From Antedon mediterranea (lineage: Eukaryota > Echinodermata > Crinoidea > Comatulida > Antedonidae), in the NCBI RefSeq assembly GCF_964355755.1, contig NC_092678.1, forward strand, positions 21,866,365 to 21,930,364: 64,000 bases of DNA, read 5' to 3'. The notes beneath the pieces are model-generated. The model saw only the letters and a program-made list of their open reading frames with translations, was not told where the DNA came from and searched no databases. The position numbers and the translations under genes are program-made. This document shows positions 12,637 to 23,546 of the stretch, piece after piece (the stretch's first letter is position 1; every line of letters begins with the position of its first letter).

Positions 12637-13200
12637 CCAAACCTTAATGGTCTAAACCTAGCAAATCAATATTAAGGATTCCCGAACCACGACAAATTGG
12701 CGTTTTATTTATTTTAACATTACTTTTGGCTATTTTGACCCTAGTGGCTGCCTATAGACATAATACTATAATATCCGTATTCAACAAGTATTTTCCATCG
12801 ATACTGATTTATAAAAATATTCACAAAAATTCTATTTCTTAGATCATTAATTCATGCAAAGGTGTTTTAACAATACTTTTGGTTATTTTGACCCTAATTG
12901 CTGCCCATAGACATAATACTATAATCTGTATTTCAACACAGACATGCATTGTCCATCGATATTGATTTATTGTCATAATAATTACCCGAGATTAATGAAA
13001 ACAAGGAAAACAATACAATGTATTGTTGTTATAACTAACGAGAAATTGTTGATCATGATAGATTAGCAAACGGAATTTGACAATAAAAGTATTTCCATCA
13101 ATATTGATTTTAATTATAACAGTTTAAATACCGGAAACTGGTTATTTTTGGCAATAATAATAAGTACATACAAACAAAAGATTGACAATTTTAAAATAAT
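12637..13200. repeat. Spacer with a two-unit direct repeat of about 165 bp
   Basis: A block containing GCTATTTTGACCCTAGTGGC and CATAGACATAATACTATAAT at about 12716-12800 recurs at about 12870-12965 with substitutions; both are followed by a CATCGATATTGATTTA-like word. No coding content was seen. Confidence 0.6.
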
Positions 13201-13560
13201 AAATAAACATGCATAATTAAAGCTCCATCCCCTACAATGTATGAACATCGTAAACTAGCTATAGTACAGACATAGCTTGTATACTGTAGTTGCTGCATTC
13301 ATTGTCTTTCTGTTTTTGCCAGAATCTGTTAAATACAAATTTGGAAAATCCCGGTATTTTCACTGAAAAGTTACGATTCTTCCATTTGTTCTGGCCTTGA
13401 CAATCGATCGAATAAGGGTGAATCACAGAAGAAAAGCGAAAATATCAATCTGCCGCACGCAATGCATGTTGGGCTTTATAGCGGGCTGCTTAAATTATTA
13501 GAATCAACTTATTTTTCACATTTTTAACCATTTAGGACCTGACCATAGTATTTACTGTAC
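13200..13560 (-). repeat. Dispersed repeat X, copy 1
   Basis: This segment matches, in reverse orientation, part of the insertion at 19.96-20.62 kb. Shared landmarks are TCACATTTTTAACC, the GCTATAAAGCCC-type block, the CAATCGATCGA region and TCTTTCTGTTTTTGCC. It is a non-coding dispersed repeat of unknown class. Confidence 0.6.
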
Positions 13561-15040
13561 ACATTAACTTGTTTCATAAAATAAGTAAAGTAGGAACAGG
13601 GCTTTAAATAAACGATTATTATTAATCATGCCTAGATTTTTAAAAAACAAAAAAAAATGTATTGAGGGGACATCATCGGGACCAACAAAGTGTCCCATAA
13701 ACAAAATATAGCTGGGCAACTTTCATATAAAAATTCAGCCTTCGTAATTAATCTACAGTACTTACGCAAGGTCGACTAAGACGGAGATGACTGTAACATT
13801 TAGTTGGAAGGCTTGTCTATAATATGTCTTTGCCTTTCCGATCATTTAGCACTTCAAGCGTACAAGTTAATTAATGTTGGAATAAGTGCCTTATAATTGC
13901 ATTATCACAAATGAAAAATACTGCATCACCACAAAGAGCTTTCTTGTTAAGACGTAATTATACTTAAAGTTCTATTGATTTCCATATTAAATTGGTAGCT
14001 AATTGCACCATAGCTGGAGGTATATTTTGAGAAGGTCTTGGTAATTGGAGCTTAGCATTACCAGCCAACAGTACTACTAATACGTTCTACATTTACGCGC
14101 AGTCTTCTGTAGAAAAACTGGAAATATCCAGGGACCATGCAATAACTATTCCACGTAAAAACAGACACAATTTTGCTTTTTTTGGAGACAGGGGAAAGAC
14201 ACAACTTTCAGAAGGGTATTTTCTTACGTTGCGTCACCTAAATCTATGACACTATGATACAGTAGATAGAGGTAGTTTGATTTTGAGAAGAACTCAGTAA
14301 TTGGAACATACAGTACTAATTACGTTCTAAAAACACTGTATTGCAAAAAATATCTGTTAGACTAATTCCACGTACAATCTACGTTCGGACGATCATTTTC
14401 TTAACTGTACAGTACATTGCGTCACCTAAATTAAAATCTGACACTTATTTTTTTATGTTATTGTTAGTTAAACGAGTCTGGAAACTTTGCTGTTAAAGTG
14501 TTATAATAATAATTATAATATGACCTTGCTTGCGATATGGAAATGTAACTCCATGGATCTCAACATATGTACTGTACAGCACACTAAATTTCTAATAGGA
14601 GATTATACAGTTCTATTCTACTTGTATCTACTGTATCTATTAATGGAATCTACATACTCCTCCTATTGCATTATGGGATATACATTGAGCATGGGATTAT
14701 AATGTACTTTGTCCTACAGTATAGTACTTTAAAGAAGAATCCTAGTACTGTAACTGTAGATATTTTATTGCCGAGAGTTCTAACAGATATTTTTTTGCAA
14801 TACAGTATTTCTTAATAATAAACAGTGATTTAAAATGTGTTCACAGTTTTAAACAGTATGTGTTTTACTCTGAAGGACGGAAGTACTGTAGGGGATAGTC
14901 TTTTAATTTCTAGAACTTTCAACCTCTTTTATGCTAAAGATTAAAAGGAGAGGGATTGCCAAATTGTTGACACAACCTCAATGTACAGTTGATATCAAGT
15001 TAGGCATCACTATTCTTTATCATGCAAATAATTAACAGGA
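13561..15040. other. AT-rich spacer, nothing recognised
   Basis: No coding exon was recognised. A GGACCAACAAAGTGTCCC word near 13680 resembles GGACCCAACAAAGTGTCCCC near 62590, hinting at one more dispersed repeat. Confidence 0.35.
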
Positions 15041-15044
15041 GTTT

Positions 15045-15101
15045 AAAATAAACAGGGATTACTTTATAGCCTGTACTGAAAGTAATCCCTGTTTATTTCT
15101 T
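15045..15101. repeat. Short hairpin
   Basis: AATAAACAGGGATTACTT is followed about 20 bp later by its exact inverted copy. This is an 18-bp stem with no associated gene. Confidence 0.7.
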
Positions 15102-15124
15102 CAAAGTGTCAGAATCAGTGAAAT

Positions 15125-15423
15125 ATATATATTTATACTGGGTAACCTCTTCAGTCAAAGACTGGTCTCCCAGAGGGCCCAGTTGGTGATCAGTGGCTGT
15201 GTACTAATACACCGGGGTAACCCCCTACTCGTCTCGAAAGATGTACTAGGTTCTTTAAAGTGCACACGAGCAAGTTGTGTACACTGGACCTACGGTTTAT
15301 AGTCCTTATCCGAGAAGACTCGTTCTACCAGCAGAACCATGGAGTGAGTGAGCCTCGAACCCCTGCCGATGTTATGGCTACGTGATTACGGTTCCACTGT
15401 CTTAACCGCTCGGCCACTCAGTA
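15125..15423 (-). mobile_element. tRNA-derived SINE, copy 1
   Basis: Read on the minus strand, the element starts with a tRNA-like head: an A-box-like TGGCCGAGCGGTTAAG and a B-box-like GGGTTCGAGGC about 50 bases later. A conserved body follows, with GGACTATAAACCGTAGG and GGGGGTTACCCCGGTG. The same body lies on the plus strand at 49.67-49.93 kb. The head resembles leucine/serine tRNAs, which share GGCCGAGCGGTTAAG. There is no coding capacity. Confidence 0.8.
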
Positions 15424-16560
15424 TTTTTTTCTTTGGTGGGTGTGTCCCACATTCTCTTTATAATAATAATATAATACAAGTTTCCTTGTACTGTAAATAC
15501 AGTTAGGCTTAGCCTGTATTGTTATATCATTTTGCAGACCTTGATTTAAAAGGAGCGCCATGGACGCTCCTTGGCGCTCCTGAAAACGATCAAAGGAGCG
15601 CCTAAAATAGCGCTCCCCAACCTGTTACAGTGCGTCATAAAAATATATATAATGATAAGAATATTAACCCTGAATACAACACAGTCTATATATAGTCGCG
15701 CAAACGATCTTTGTTATGGCTACCCCCGATAGGCTAGGCGTGCCTACGATCTTTGATGTTGCAAGAAAAATATCGTAAACAATTCATTCTAAATATAGTA
15801 TCAGAACGTTCAATCGGTCGCTCAAAAAGACTGCCGACAGAAGACTGTAATTATACAGACCTAGTTTTTTTGGTCACATGGCTGCTGGCATGAAACGCGA
15901 TACTCTCTGCTCTGCTCTCTGCTACATCTCACACGAGAGGGTGGCTGCCGACGACGATACCTGGATTTTGTGTCACATGACATGAAACATAATACTCTCT
16001 GATCTGCTCACATTTTTTCCCCTCCAAATTCTGGTCGGGCCTTTTCTTATACACATGTCGTAATGTTAAATCTTATACTATAGTAATTATATATGGAATA
16101 TATATTTATTTTGCATATATTTCGTTGGTGTCCTAGCCTTGGCGTCGTTGTTTTTATAATTCGCTAACCCAAGGTAGGATTAAATAATTTATAGTGTAGG
16201 CCACCGAAACTAGACTAGATAGCCTCGACTCTCTCTCTGCGTGAGCTGAGGTCCACGGACCCGATGTCGTCGCGTCGGCGGATTTCCGTCCAAATTAGGA
16301 TAACCGATGCGTAGGCCTAGCTAGGGTGGCTACAAAAATTGACATTTACTATCTTAAGATAGGATTTTAATTAGTAAACAATACATTGTTTGTTTGCATT
16401 GTCCATGCTTCTAAGGGCGATGACAATGGTGTTTACTAACCCTACGAACCACCCTACGATCGACGCGTAGATAATTATCATAACAATACATCGTATTCGT
16501 AGACTACGTTCAGAGAACAATGACCTACGATCAATTTTACGTGCGAGAGTACCATTTCCG
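15424..16560. other. Spacer with GGAGCG hairpins
   Basis: Short inverted repeats built on GGAGCGCC/GGCGCTCC lie at 15552-15620. No gene was recognised in the rest. Confidence 0.4.
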
Positions 16561-16584
16561 GCCATCTAGGTGTGTCATTTATCA

Positions 16585-16690
16585 AAATTCGGCTCCCTAC
16601 AGGCCCAACCATGGTGGGCCTGTGCCTCGGATACTTAATCAAAATAATGGCTCTCCTCAACATATTGAGGAGAGCCATTAGGAGCTCTCC
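16585..16690. repeat. Palindrome cluster
   Basis: GGCCCAACCATGGTGGGCC (16602-16620) and a 34-bp palindrome around 16645-16678 (AATGGCTCTCCTCAA, CATA loop, inverted copy) lie side by side. These are probably ends of a foldback element. Confidence 0.65.
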
Positions 16691-16719
16691 TCTTATATTT
16701 ATAAATCAAGGTCTGATTT

Positions 16720-16840
16720 TGTTTTCTAACTTTAAGTTTTACTTTAATTTACTCTGGACGCACCTTCATTCAAGAAGTGTGCCACTGTTTCAAATGTGTA
16801 GCTTCCAAATAAATTATTATTACTGTATATTATTATAAAA
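16720..16840 (+). mobile_element. LINE 3' tail fragment
   Basis: GTGCCACTGTTTC, then CCAAATAAATTATTATT, resembles the tail at 22365-22410 (GTGCCACTGTTG, then CCAAATAAATTATTATT). Both end in an ATT microsatellite, typical of some LINE 3' ends. Confidence 0.5.
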
Positions 16841-17590
16841 TGGTTAGGACACTACTACTAGCATCTAACTACTGTAACTCTTAATACTGTACATTTTCAG
16901 TATATACTTTATTGTACAACATGATAAATTGGAACTATATAGTTTAGTGGATATTATAATATACTGTAGAAAGTCAATGGTACAGTATTTTAAGTGACAC
17001 AGATTAGAAATGAAATAATAATTATTATAAACAATATACAGTAACTGAATAGGAAAATTCACTACAGACTTTGAGACCATGATACTTGTACTGTACATGC
17101 ACTATGTACAGTAATAAAGGACAATGTAGTATTGATACAGATACTAAGACTGTACTATTAAATAGCAAAGATTTATTATGAATTTTTAGTAAATTAGGAA
17201 AATTAATTAGACTTAGGCATTATAAATAAATACTGTAGATATGTACTATTATTAAAATCCTAACAACATGCAGATTCACAGAATTGTGTGTCTTTTTGGT
17301 TCGTTATTCGGATTACGTGTGAATATACCATTTCATGTACCATTAGTTGATCCCATTCATTGGTTAAAGAAATAAAGTAATATTCAATGGGATTGTTACT
17401 AATCAATGCACTACATAACAGGCCTAGTATAATGCAATATACAGTAACTGAATTAATCTGAGTGCCGCATTTAGCCAGTCTTTTGTAAAATTTATTAAAT
17501 TTTTTTAGGTGAAAGTGGCAGGTTTTGTGTTAAATAACATCACTTGCATTTACTTTGGACCTAATAGGTGTGTTTAAAAAACATATTAAT
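16841..17590. other. AT-rich spacer, nothing recognised
   Basis: No exon of the flanking receptor gene or other feature was recognised. Confidence 0.35.
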
Positions 17591-17915
17591 GACTGACCTA
17601 CTGTATGTTTATTAAATGGAGGGAATATCTTTTCTATTTAACTTTATAAACATTCACTGTTCACAACTACAGTACTGTATAGGAAAGGTACAGTAGGCGA
17701 GTTATAAAACAAATAATGTCCTACAATGACCTGTATATTCATTGAATGGAGAGAATATCTTTCCTATATTCAACTTGAAAAACATTCACTGTTCACATTC
17801 AACTACTGTATTGGAAAGGTACAGTAGGCGAGTTATAAAACAAAATGTCCTACAATGACCTGTATATTCATTGAATGGAGAGAATATCTTTCTCTTTCAA
17901 CTCATAACATTCATT
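17590..17915. repeat. Three-unit tandem repeat of about 130 bp
   Basis: Units begin near 17593, 17726 and 17856, each with GGAGAGAATATCTTT (first unit GGAGGGAATATC). The first two contain AACATTCACTGTTCAC and GGAAAGGTACAGTAGGCG. The last unit ends a few bases from the 3' side of IP3 receptor exon 3. Confidence 0.8.
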
Positions 17916-17930
17916 ATTTGTTCTATTTAC

Positions 17931-20900
17931 CTGTAGCTTGGTAAGCAGGGCAACATCTGATGCTGAATTAATGTGAGGCTTAGCTGCTTTTCTGAATTGT
18001 TTCTGAGCAGCATACCGATTCATAGGCCAAATTTTGAAAAGACAATCTAAAATAAACAATATATTATATTATTTCTCGTCTTATAATTAATAATAATATT
18101 TATTTGGTCACCAATGAAAAATAACGAGGAGTGAGAATAGGATTCTGCACTTAATACTTCATACAATACTGTACAACGGTAATATTAAATACTTTAGAAT
18201 CTTATATACTGTATACTGAGGAAATTAAATAATTGTACAGTATATGGTAAACATTAATAACAAATACTGTAAGTAAATGAAATAAAGTGTTAATAAATAT
18301 TAAATTAAATACAGAGCTGTGGTTTTGTGGTCAAGATGTTTGCCTACCAATACACGGTTCTCGGTTCAAATCCACTCCCAGATTTATGTGAAACAATTTA
18401 ATGCACATTCGACCATGCTAACATTCGTATCATACTGTTGACTGTCGGCACAATTGACCGTGCATACAGTGTACAATACAACTGTGCCTATAGTATAGCT
18501 TCTGAATGAGGAAAGTGATAATAAACTGATGACTATAAAATAAATTTGCTGGTCTCACCTCTAAATTTTTTAGGTGGGTTTCTGATGTCCCCTGCATCTG
18601 GTTGAACAACACATCTGTCATCAACCAACCTACACAAAATAAACATGAAAAACGATGAAGACAAAGTTGATTTGAAGATTTTTTTTAGTCTACTGAACAT
18701 AACATAAAATATATTTTACATTCATAATTCAATAAATGAAATATCAGAAAACTAAAAAAAAAATGTTATTTAATAAACATTTTCAACATGTCTACTTTAT
18801 GTTATGTTATTTATTTATTATTCAAAATTTTTTGTTTTGTTTTTGACAAAGTTCTGTTATTTATTTGTTAATTTTATAGCTTAAGTTAGTTAAGATAAAA
18901 GGTACCAAGCTTGATTACCTCCGGCTATATCTTGGCTACCTTTTGTATTGATTGTTTGATACAGTACAATAAAGAAGAAGAAATGGCCAAGAATAATATT
19001 GAAATCTGTAGTGTAATCTCTTCTACTGTGGACTAATTCAAAATAAACACGCATCCGTGATACAAACGATTTCTTTGTTATGGCATTGCAGAAAAAAAAC
19101 AAATTGTGCCAAAATTACATTTAACATACTGTATATAAAAAAATTTATATAAAAAATTATACAATGTATACAGATATATAAATTCCATTTGATAGCAGTC
19201 CATACATTCAGAAAAATTTGCAGTTAAAATACAACATGAGTTTATTCTCGACATTATTCCACGTGGTAGAGTTTATTATAGTTAATTAACCAAGCCTACT
19301 GTACATATAATAATTATTATATAGTATAATAGTATTTACTGTATACTAAAAATAAAAAATAAAATACCGTATATTTCGGTGTATAAGTCGCACCTGTGTA
19401 TAAGACGCACCCCCTTTAAACTGAGAGTAAAATATCTGTATTTTTTATATCGTCGATGTATAGACGCACTTTATATTTCATCAAAACAATGTTTTTTTAA
19501 ATTGTAATCAATATTATTGTAATAATATATTTTGTTATATCTACAACGGCGTCCTTTATTTAGGTTTTTTCTTACCTAGGCTCGGCTGCGCCCAGCCTCA
19601 ACAAGTTCTTTCTAACTTGTTATTCATGAGTTTCGCACCCGCAACATCGAGTGCATGGATATGATGACCGTGTGTGTAACACGCACGTGTGTGGGCTAGC
19701 CTCGCTCGATCATTTCGAGAGGGCGCACGTTTTCACGGACAATCGTATTCGATTAGTATCTATGTATCCGAGAAGTGTGTACGCTAGGTCCATGCTACTG
19801 TATAATCAACTGGCGAATATACTTTCGAATACCGTACACCATGTGGCCGCCAAGAAGGACTTGCGCTGGGGGTACGGCGGTCGGCGATCGTGAGTATAAC
19901 TATAAATAAATACTATTCCAATCGTAAACGTTTACAAATGAAATTTTATCGGAGCGCCTAAAACAACTCCATATTAAAGCCCCATTCCCTACGTTTTTTA
20001 GATCTAATTTAAGATCACAAACTATATTTAATGTAAAAATAATACTATATGATCCTATTGCGATAACTTTTTTCGTCTTTAAACGGTTAAAAATGTGAAA
20101 AATAAGTCGTTTCTAATAATTATAGCGGCCCGCTATAAATCCCAAAATGCATTGCGCGTGGATTGATATTTTTGTTTTTCACCTGTAATTCGCCCACTTT
20201 TCGATCGATCGTGAGGCCAAAACAAATGGAAGACTCCTAACTTTTCAGCGAAAATACCGGGTTTTCCCCAATTTGTATCAACGGAGTCTGGCAAATATAG
20301 AAAGACAATTAATGCAGCAACTATACAACGTCAGGCTAGGTATATAGGTAGCGTACGATGTTCGTACGTTACCGATGTTTACCAGCTAGGCCTACAAAAC
20401 TAAGCCTAGCTAGGCTAGGCCTAAGACCGTCCACGAGAGGTCGATCGCCGCGAGCTACTTAGGTAGTGCATTGTTTCTCACTTTTTATCATAATTTACCA
20501 TAAAACGTACATTTAAGACAAGGAATGACATGGTTTAATGTTTTTAAAGTGATATATATGTATTATTTTCCAAAAAACGTCCAAAATTGCAGGGAAGGGG
20601 TCTTTAAATGAAGAAATCTTGTCATCATATTTAGTATAACATCACACTAAAATGCCTAGGCAGAAGCAGGTTGCCGTTACGTTAGTTGATGCATGACACA
20701 AACATTGCATTTTGGAAAAGTGAAATGCTAAGAAAATCGTCACTCCAGACATATTCTCTTATTAAGTCTAATCCGTGCCTTGAAAAATATTTATTGGATT
20801 GCACAGACTTTCTAGGATCTAGCCTCAAATTCAAACTACGTTCTAACACCCCTTCCTTTAGTTCACAGGAGTTGTAAGTGGCTTCCTGAATATGATGGTA

Positions 20901-22752
20901 TCTGTAAAATGTGTAAGAATGGGAATAGAAGACATTCAACATTTTCTATTCACATGTAACCAACTCAATGGCATAAGGATTGAAGAATATACCAAATTAG
21001 AATATATGTTAATCGATATCATATCAATCATTTAGATGTATGGGAAAATTTTATCTCTGGTGACCTGAACACCAAATTAAATCTTGTATTAGGTGGAACT
21101 GATAACTACTATCATTATTGTATGACGTCGATTCCATATCAAATGTCTTTGATTGTTACTGTAAGCACTATGTTAAAAGAGCATGGGCACACAGATGTAT
21201 TGTTCTAGGCGAGTAATGTTCATATCAATCAAACTAAAATGATTGATATCTATCTCATTATAGTGTTAGGTCTACATTGTTGTTGCCCAATAGAGAGAAA
21301 TGGCGAACCGCGATGACGTCACTCAAATTTCACCGAGTGGGTATAGATTGTAAACAAACCATTTCGCCACATGTTTTTGTATGGGAAATTCCGATGGGTT
21401 GAGTTAAAAAAGTAGGTAGAAAAGAACGTTTAAAACACACATAATAGCAGTATCTTTTTTTTTTTGCAACCCCATAACAATTTTAATGTTATATGGGCAA
21501 ATCTTAACATATTTTATTTTAATTTGGATTGAATTAAGACGCGTTTTTGTTATATACTGTACCCAGCTCTAGGCCCTAGATAGTTGGCCTGTATATGCTG
21601 TAGTACCTCGAGTACTCGAGCCTAGCACGGATCAGGGATTATCGGTTATTATAATAATAATAATAATAATAATATTGGAAATTCGTTATTGCATACTGTA
21701 CTACTACTACTTTAGCTAGGGTGCTGCTAAGCCTCTCCTAGCTAGGTAGTAAGACTAAATAGAGCATCTCTAGTAGATGTAGGCCTAGCATTAGTTTCAG
21801 CTTGACAACTGCTATTTTGTTATGTGGCTAGTGATGCTTCCTTCCTGCAGGGGGCTATCGCCAGTAATGAATACTTGATAACACCATTCTACTATAATAC
21901 TATAGGCCTAGTCTAATGTAGACCTACAGATATGAGATATTTTTAGGAATATGATTGTGAATGATGGATGACTTTTATACATAACAAGAATTATGAGCGT
22001 TACAGCAACAACATTGGTTAGACGACGCCATGATTCATGGGAAATGTGCCGCCCTCAACGGTTTGTTATGATTTTATACCCACTCGGATTTTAGACGCCG
22101 GTTCGCCATTTCTCTCTATTCATTTTATATTGTACAGTTCCTACCTATTCTATTATTGTTTATTTCTTGTAATTTTGTATTTTTAGGTGTCAGTGGGTTT
22201 CCTGCTGACTGTAGTGTTAATTATCAATGGTATTGTAGTTACTGTAGTTGAATTGTTTTGACATTTTGACCTACGTCGACTTTTTATTGTAATTGTTATT
22301 TACTATATCATGTTGTTTTTTGTTGTACATTTCATTTGGATGCTGCACCTTCCATTTGGTCGAGTGCCACTGTTGTAAAAGTTTAATCTCCAAATAAATT
22401 ATTATTATTATTGTAGCTAGCCCGGCCTAGCCCACTCACTCAGGCCTAGCCAACGAGGTGACGATATGTACAGTCTGTGTGGTGAGGCATTTATGTTCGG
22501 TGTATAAGACGCACCCTTCTTAATTTAGAGGTCAAATTTGCGTGTCAAAAGTGCGACTTATACACCGAAATATACGGTACTGCTTATTTTTCTACTGTAA
22601 TGTATTTTTTGTGTAGTTAGGATTTAAAACAAAAATCTAAATACTGACCCAAGTGTACTGATAAATCCATTAACACTTCCTTCTGCATATAATGAAACAA
22701 TATCTCCAAAATGCAAGAAACTGCTACTGGTGGTGGTCGACAATTCCCCCAT
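17931..22752 (-). CDS. ITPR: Inositol 1,4,5-trisphosphate receptor, first three coding exons (partial)
   Basis: The IP3 receptor is the tetrameric calcium-release channel of the endoplasmic reticulum; its N-terminus is a beta-trefoil suppressor/ligand-binding region. Exons, in transcript order: 22649-22752 (start ATG at 22752, short leader, then [20 protein letters not shown] and STLG), 18559-18629 ([21 protein letters not shown]) and 17931-18046 ([23 protein letters not shown], ending in KLQ). The phases join exactly (GG/G, then G/AT), and the donors and acceptors are GT-AG. The reading through [17 protein letters not shown] and CPMNRYSAQKQF-like motifs is diagnostic of the family. The next exon was not found to the left, so intron 3 probably spans much of 1-17.9 kb or the gene leaves the window. 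Intron 1 (18630-22648) hosts a transposon nest. The start lies about 800 bp from the divergent SUMF1 start. Confidence 0.92.
18313..18382 (+). repeat. tRNA-like segment, possible SINE head
   Basis: TGTGGTCAAGATG resembles an A box, and GGTTCAAATCC about 35 bases later matches the B-box consensus. No convincing cloverleaf or acceptor stem was made out, so this is more likely a SINE head than a tRNA gene. Confidence 0.4.
18640..19364. other. IP3 receptor intron 1, no recognised element
   Basis: AT-rich intronic DNA. A short polypyrimidine-like and AAAAAACAAA-rich stretch is present, with no clear feature. Confidence 0.4.
19958..20615 (+). repeat. Dispersed repeat X, copy 2, nested
   Basis: Copy 1 of TIR element A is continuous across this point (GGAGCGCC joined to the ATAATGAAC side). 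Here about 650 bp intervene, sharing blocks with 13.20-13.56 kb in the opposite orientation. Confidence 0.6.
20690..22410 (+). pseudogene. LINE fragment (zf-RVT region and 3' tail), interrupted
   Basis: The reading frame at 20686-20877 encodes a LINE C-terminal region ([27 protein letters not shown]). After a frame break near 20875-20930 a zf-RVT-like motif follows (CKMCK, then [11 protein letters not shown]). The 3' tail with GTGCCACTG and the ATTATT microsatellite lies at about 22150-22410, beyond an inserted TIR element. The copy is dead. Confidence 0.65.
21290..22127. mobile_element. Nested TIR element with AGAGAGAAATGGCGAACCG ends
   Basis: AGAGAGAAATGGCGAACCG at the left is inverted as CGGTTCGCCATTTCTCTCT at the right. 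A sub-terminal CGAGTGGGTATA block is also inverted. No transposase ORF was seen, so it is a non-autonomous DNA transposon inserted in the LINE fragment. Confidence 0.75.
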
Positions 22753-23546
22753 CCTCTCTTCTGGGTCCTAAAAATCCAGGCTTCAATTCAACAAATTGCT
22801 TTCCTTTTTTTATTTTCGTGAATCAATTTTCACTATAATTGTTGTGCCTGATTTATTAATTCCAATCCAAAAGCTGATTTACCATCACATAGTTATATCG
22901 CTGCATAGACTATTGTTCATTAAACGAAAATTAAAGTCACATAATTTTTAGGCTATAATTGTAGGCTGCCCTGCAGACAACAGCAACACTTCCGGGGTGC
23001 ACGCACTGCCACCGAGCTCAAGCAGCCAACAAGTCCTAACAAAATCTAGGTTAGGCCTAAGAAGACCAGGCTTACCTGCGTCAATCCTTTCTTATCTATT
23101 TACCTTGCGTTATACATAAACGAATACAGATACACAAAAGCATTTATATAATGTGCTTAGAAGTTCCTTTACTTTTAGAGATAAAGGAATCGCTATTTAA
23201 TCTCTAAAACAGTCAATCCGTCGACACGATGCACACCGCACACACAATCGCCTGTTGATGCTCTCTAGTCAATCAAAAAAGTAACAACAAACAGCCCACA
23301 TGCGCACGGCGGAATAATCCCACTAACACTATGTTTTTTAATAACTTCAAGTGTCTTTTGAATACGTAAGAAGGACATTCAACAAACGGATAGATTTATT
23401 AGAGTTACACATTTATTCTGAAAGTTTCCATTTTATAAAATAAAAGGTTATTTATTTATTGTTGCTTTTCTAAATGATGTAAATAAAAATATAGTTCCCA
23501 AAACATTACACAGCGCCCTCTTGCTGTAAATAAATTGCAAACAAAG
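22753..23546. promoter_or_regulatory. Divergent ITPR/SUMF1 promoter region
   Basis: About 794 bp separates the two start codons, which face away from each other, so this stretch must hold both 5' UTRs and promoters unless upstream non-coding exons exist. No TATA box at a convincing position was identified for either gene. The role is inferred from position. Confidence 0.55.

Larger units (their letters stand above)
19365..22579. mobile_element. TIR element A, copy 2, with nested insertions
   Basis: Both ends are the same inverted ends as the 856-bp copy at 11218-12073, in reverse orientation. The outer element is present as about 19365-19957, 20616-20690 and 22416-22579. It is interrupted by repeat X (about 19958-20615) and by a LINE fragment (about 20690-22415), which is itself split by a TIR element at about 21290-22127. 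The stack lies in intron 1 of the IP3 receptor gene. Confidence 0.8.

Noticed and set aside
18313-18382. tRNA gene
   Set aside because: A- and B-box-like words are present but no cloverleaf with a paired acceptor stem could be made.
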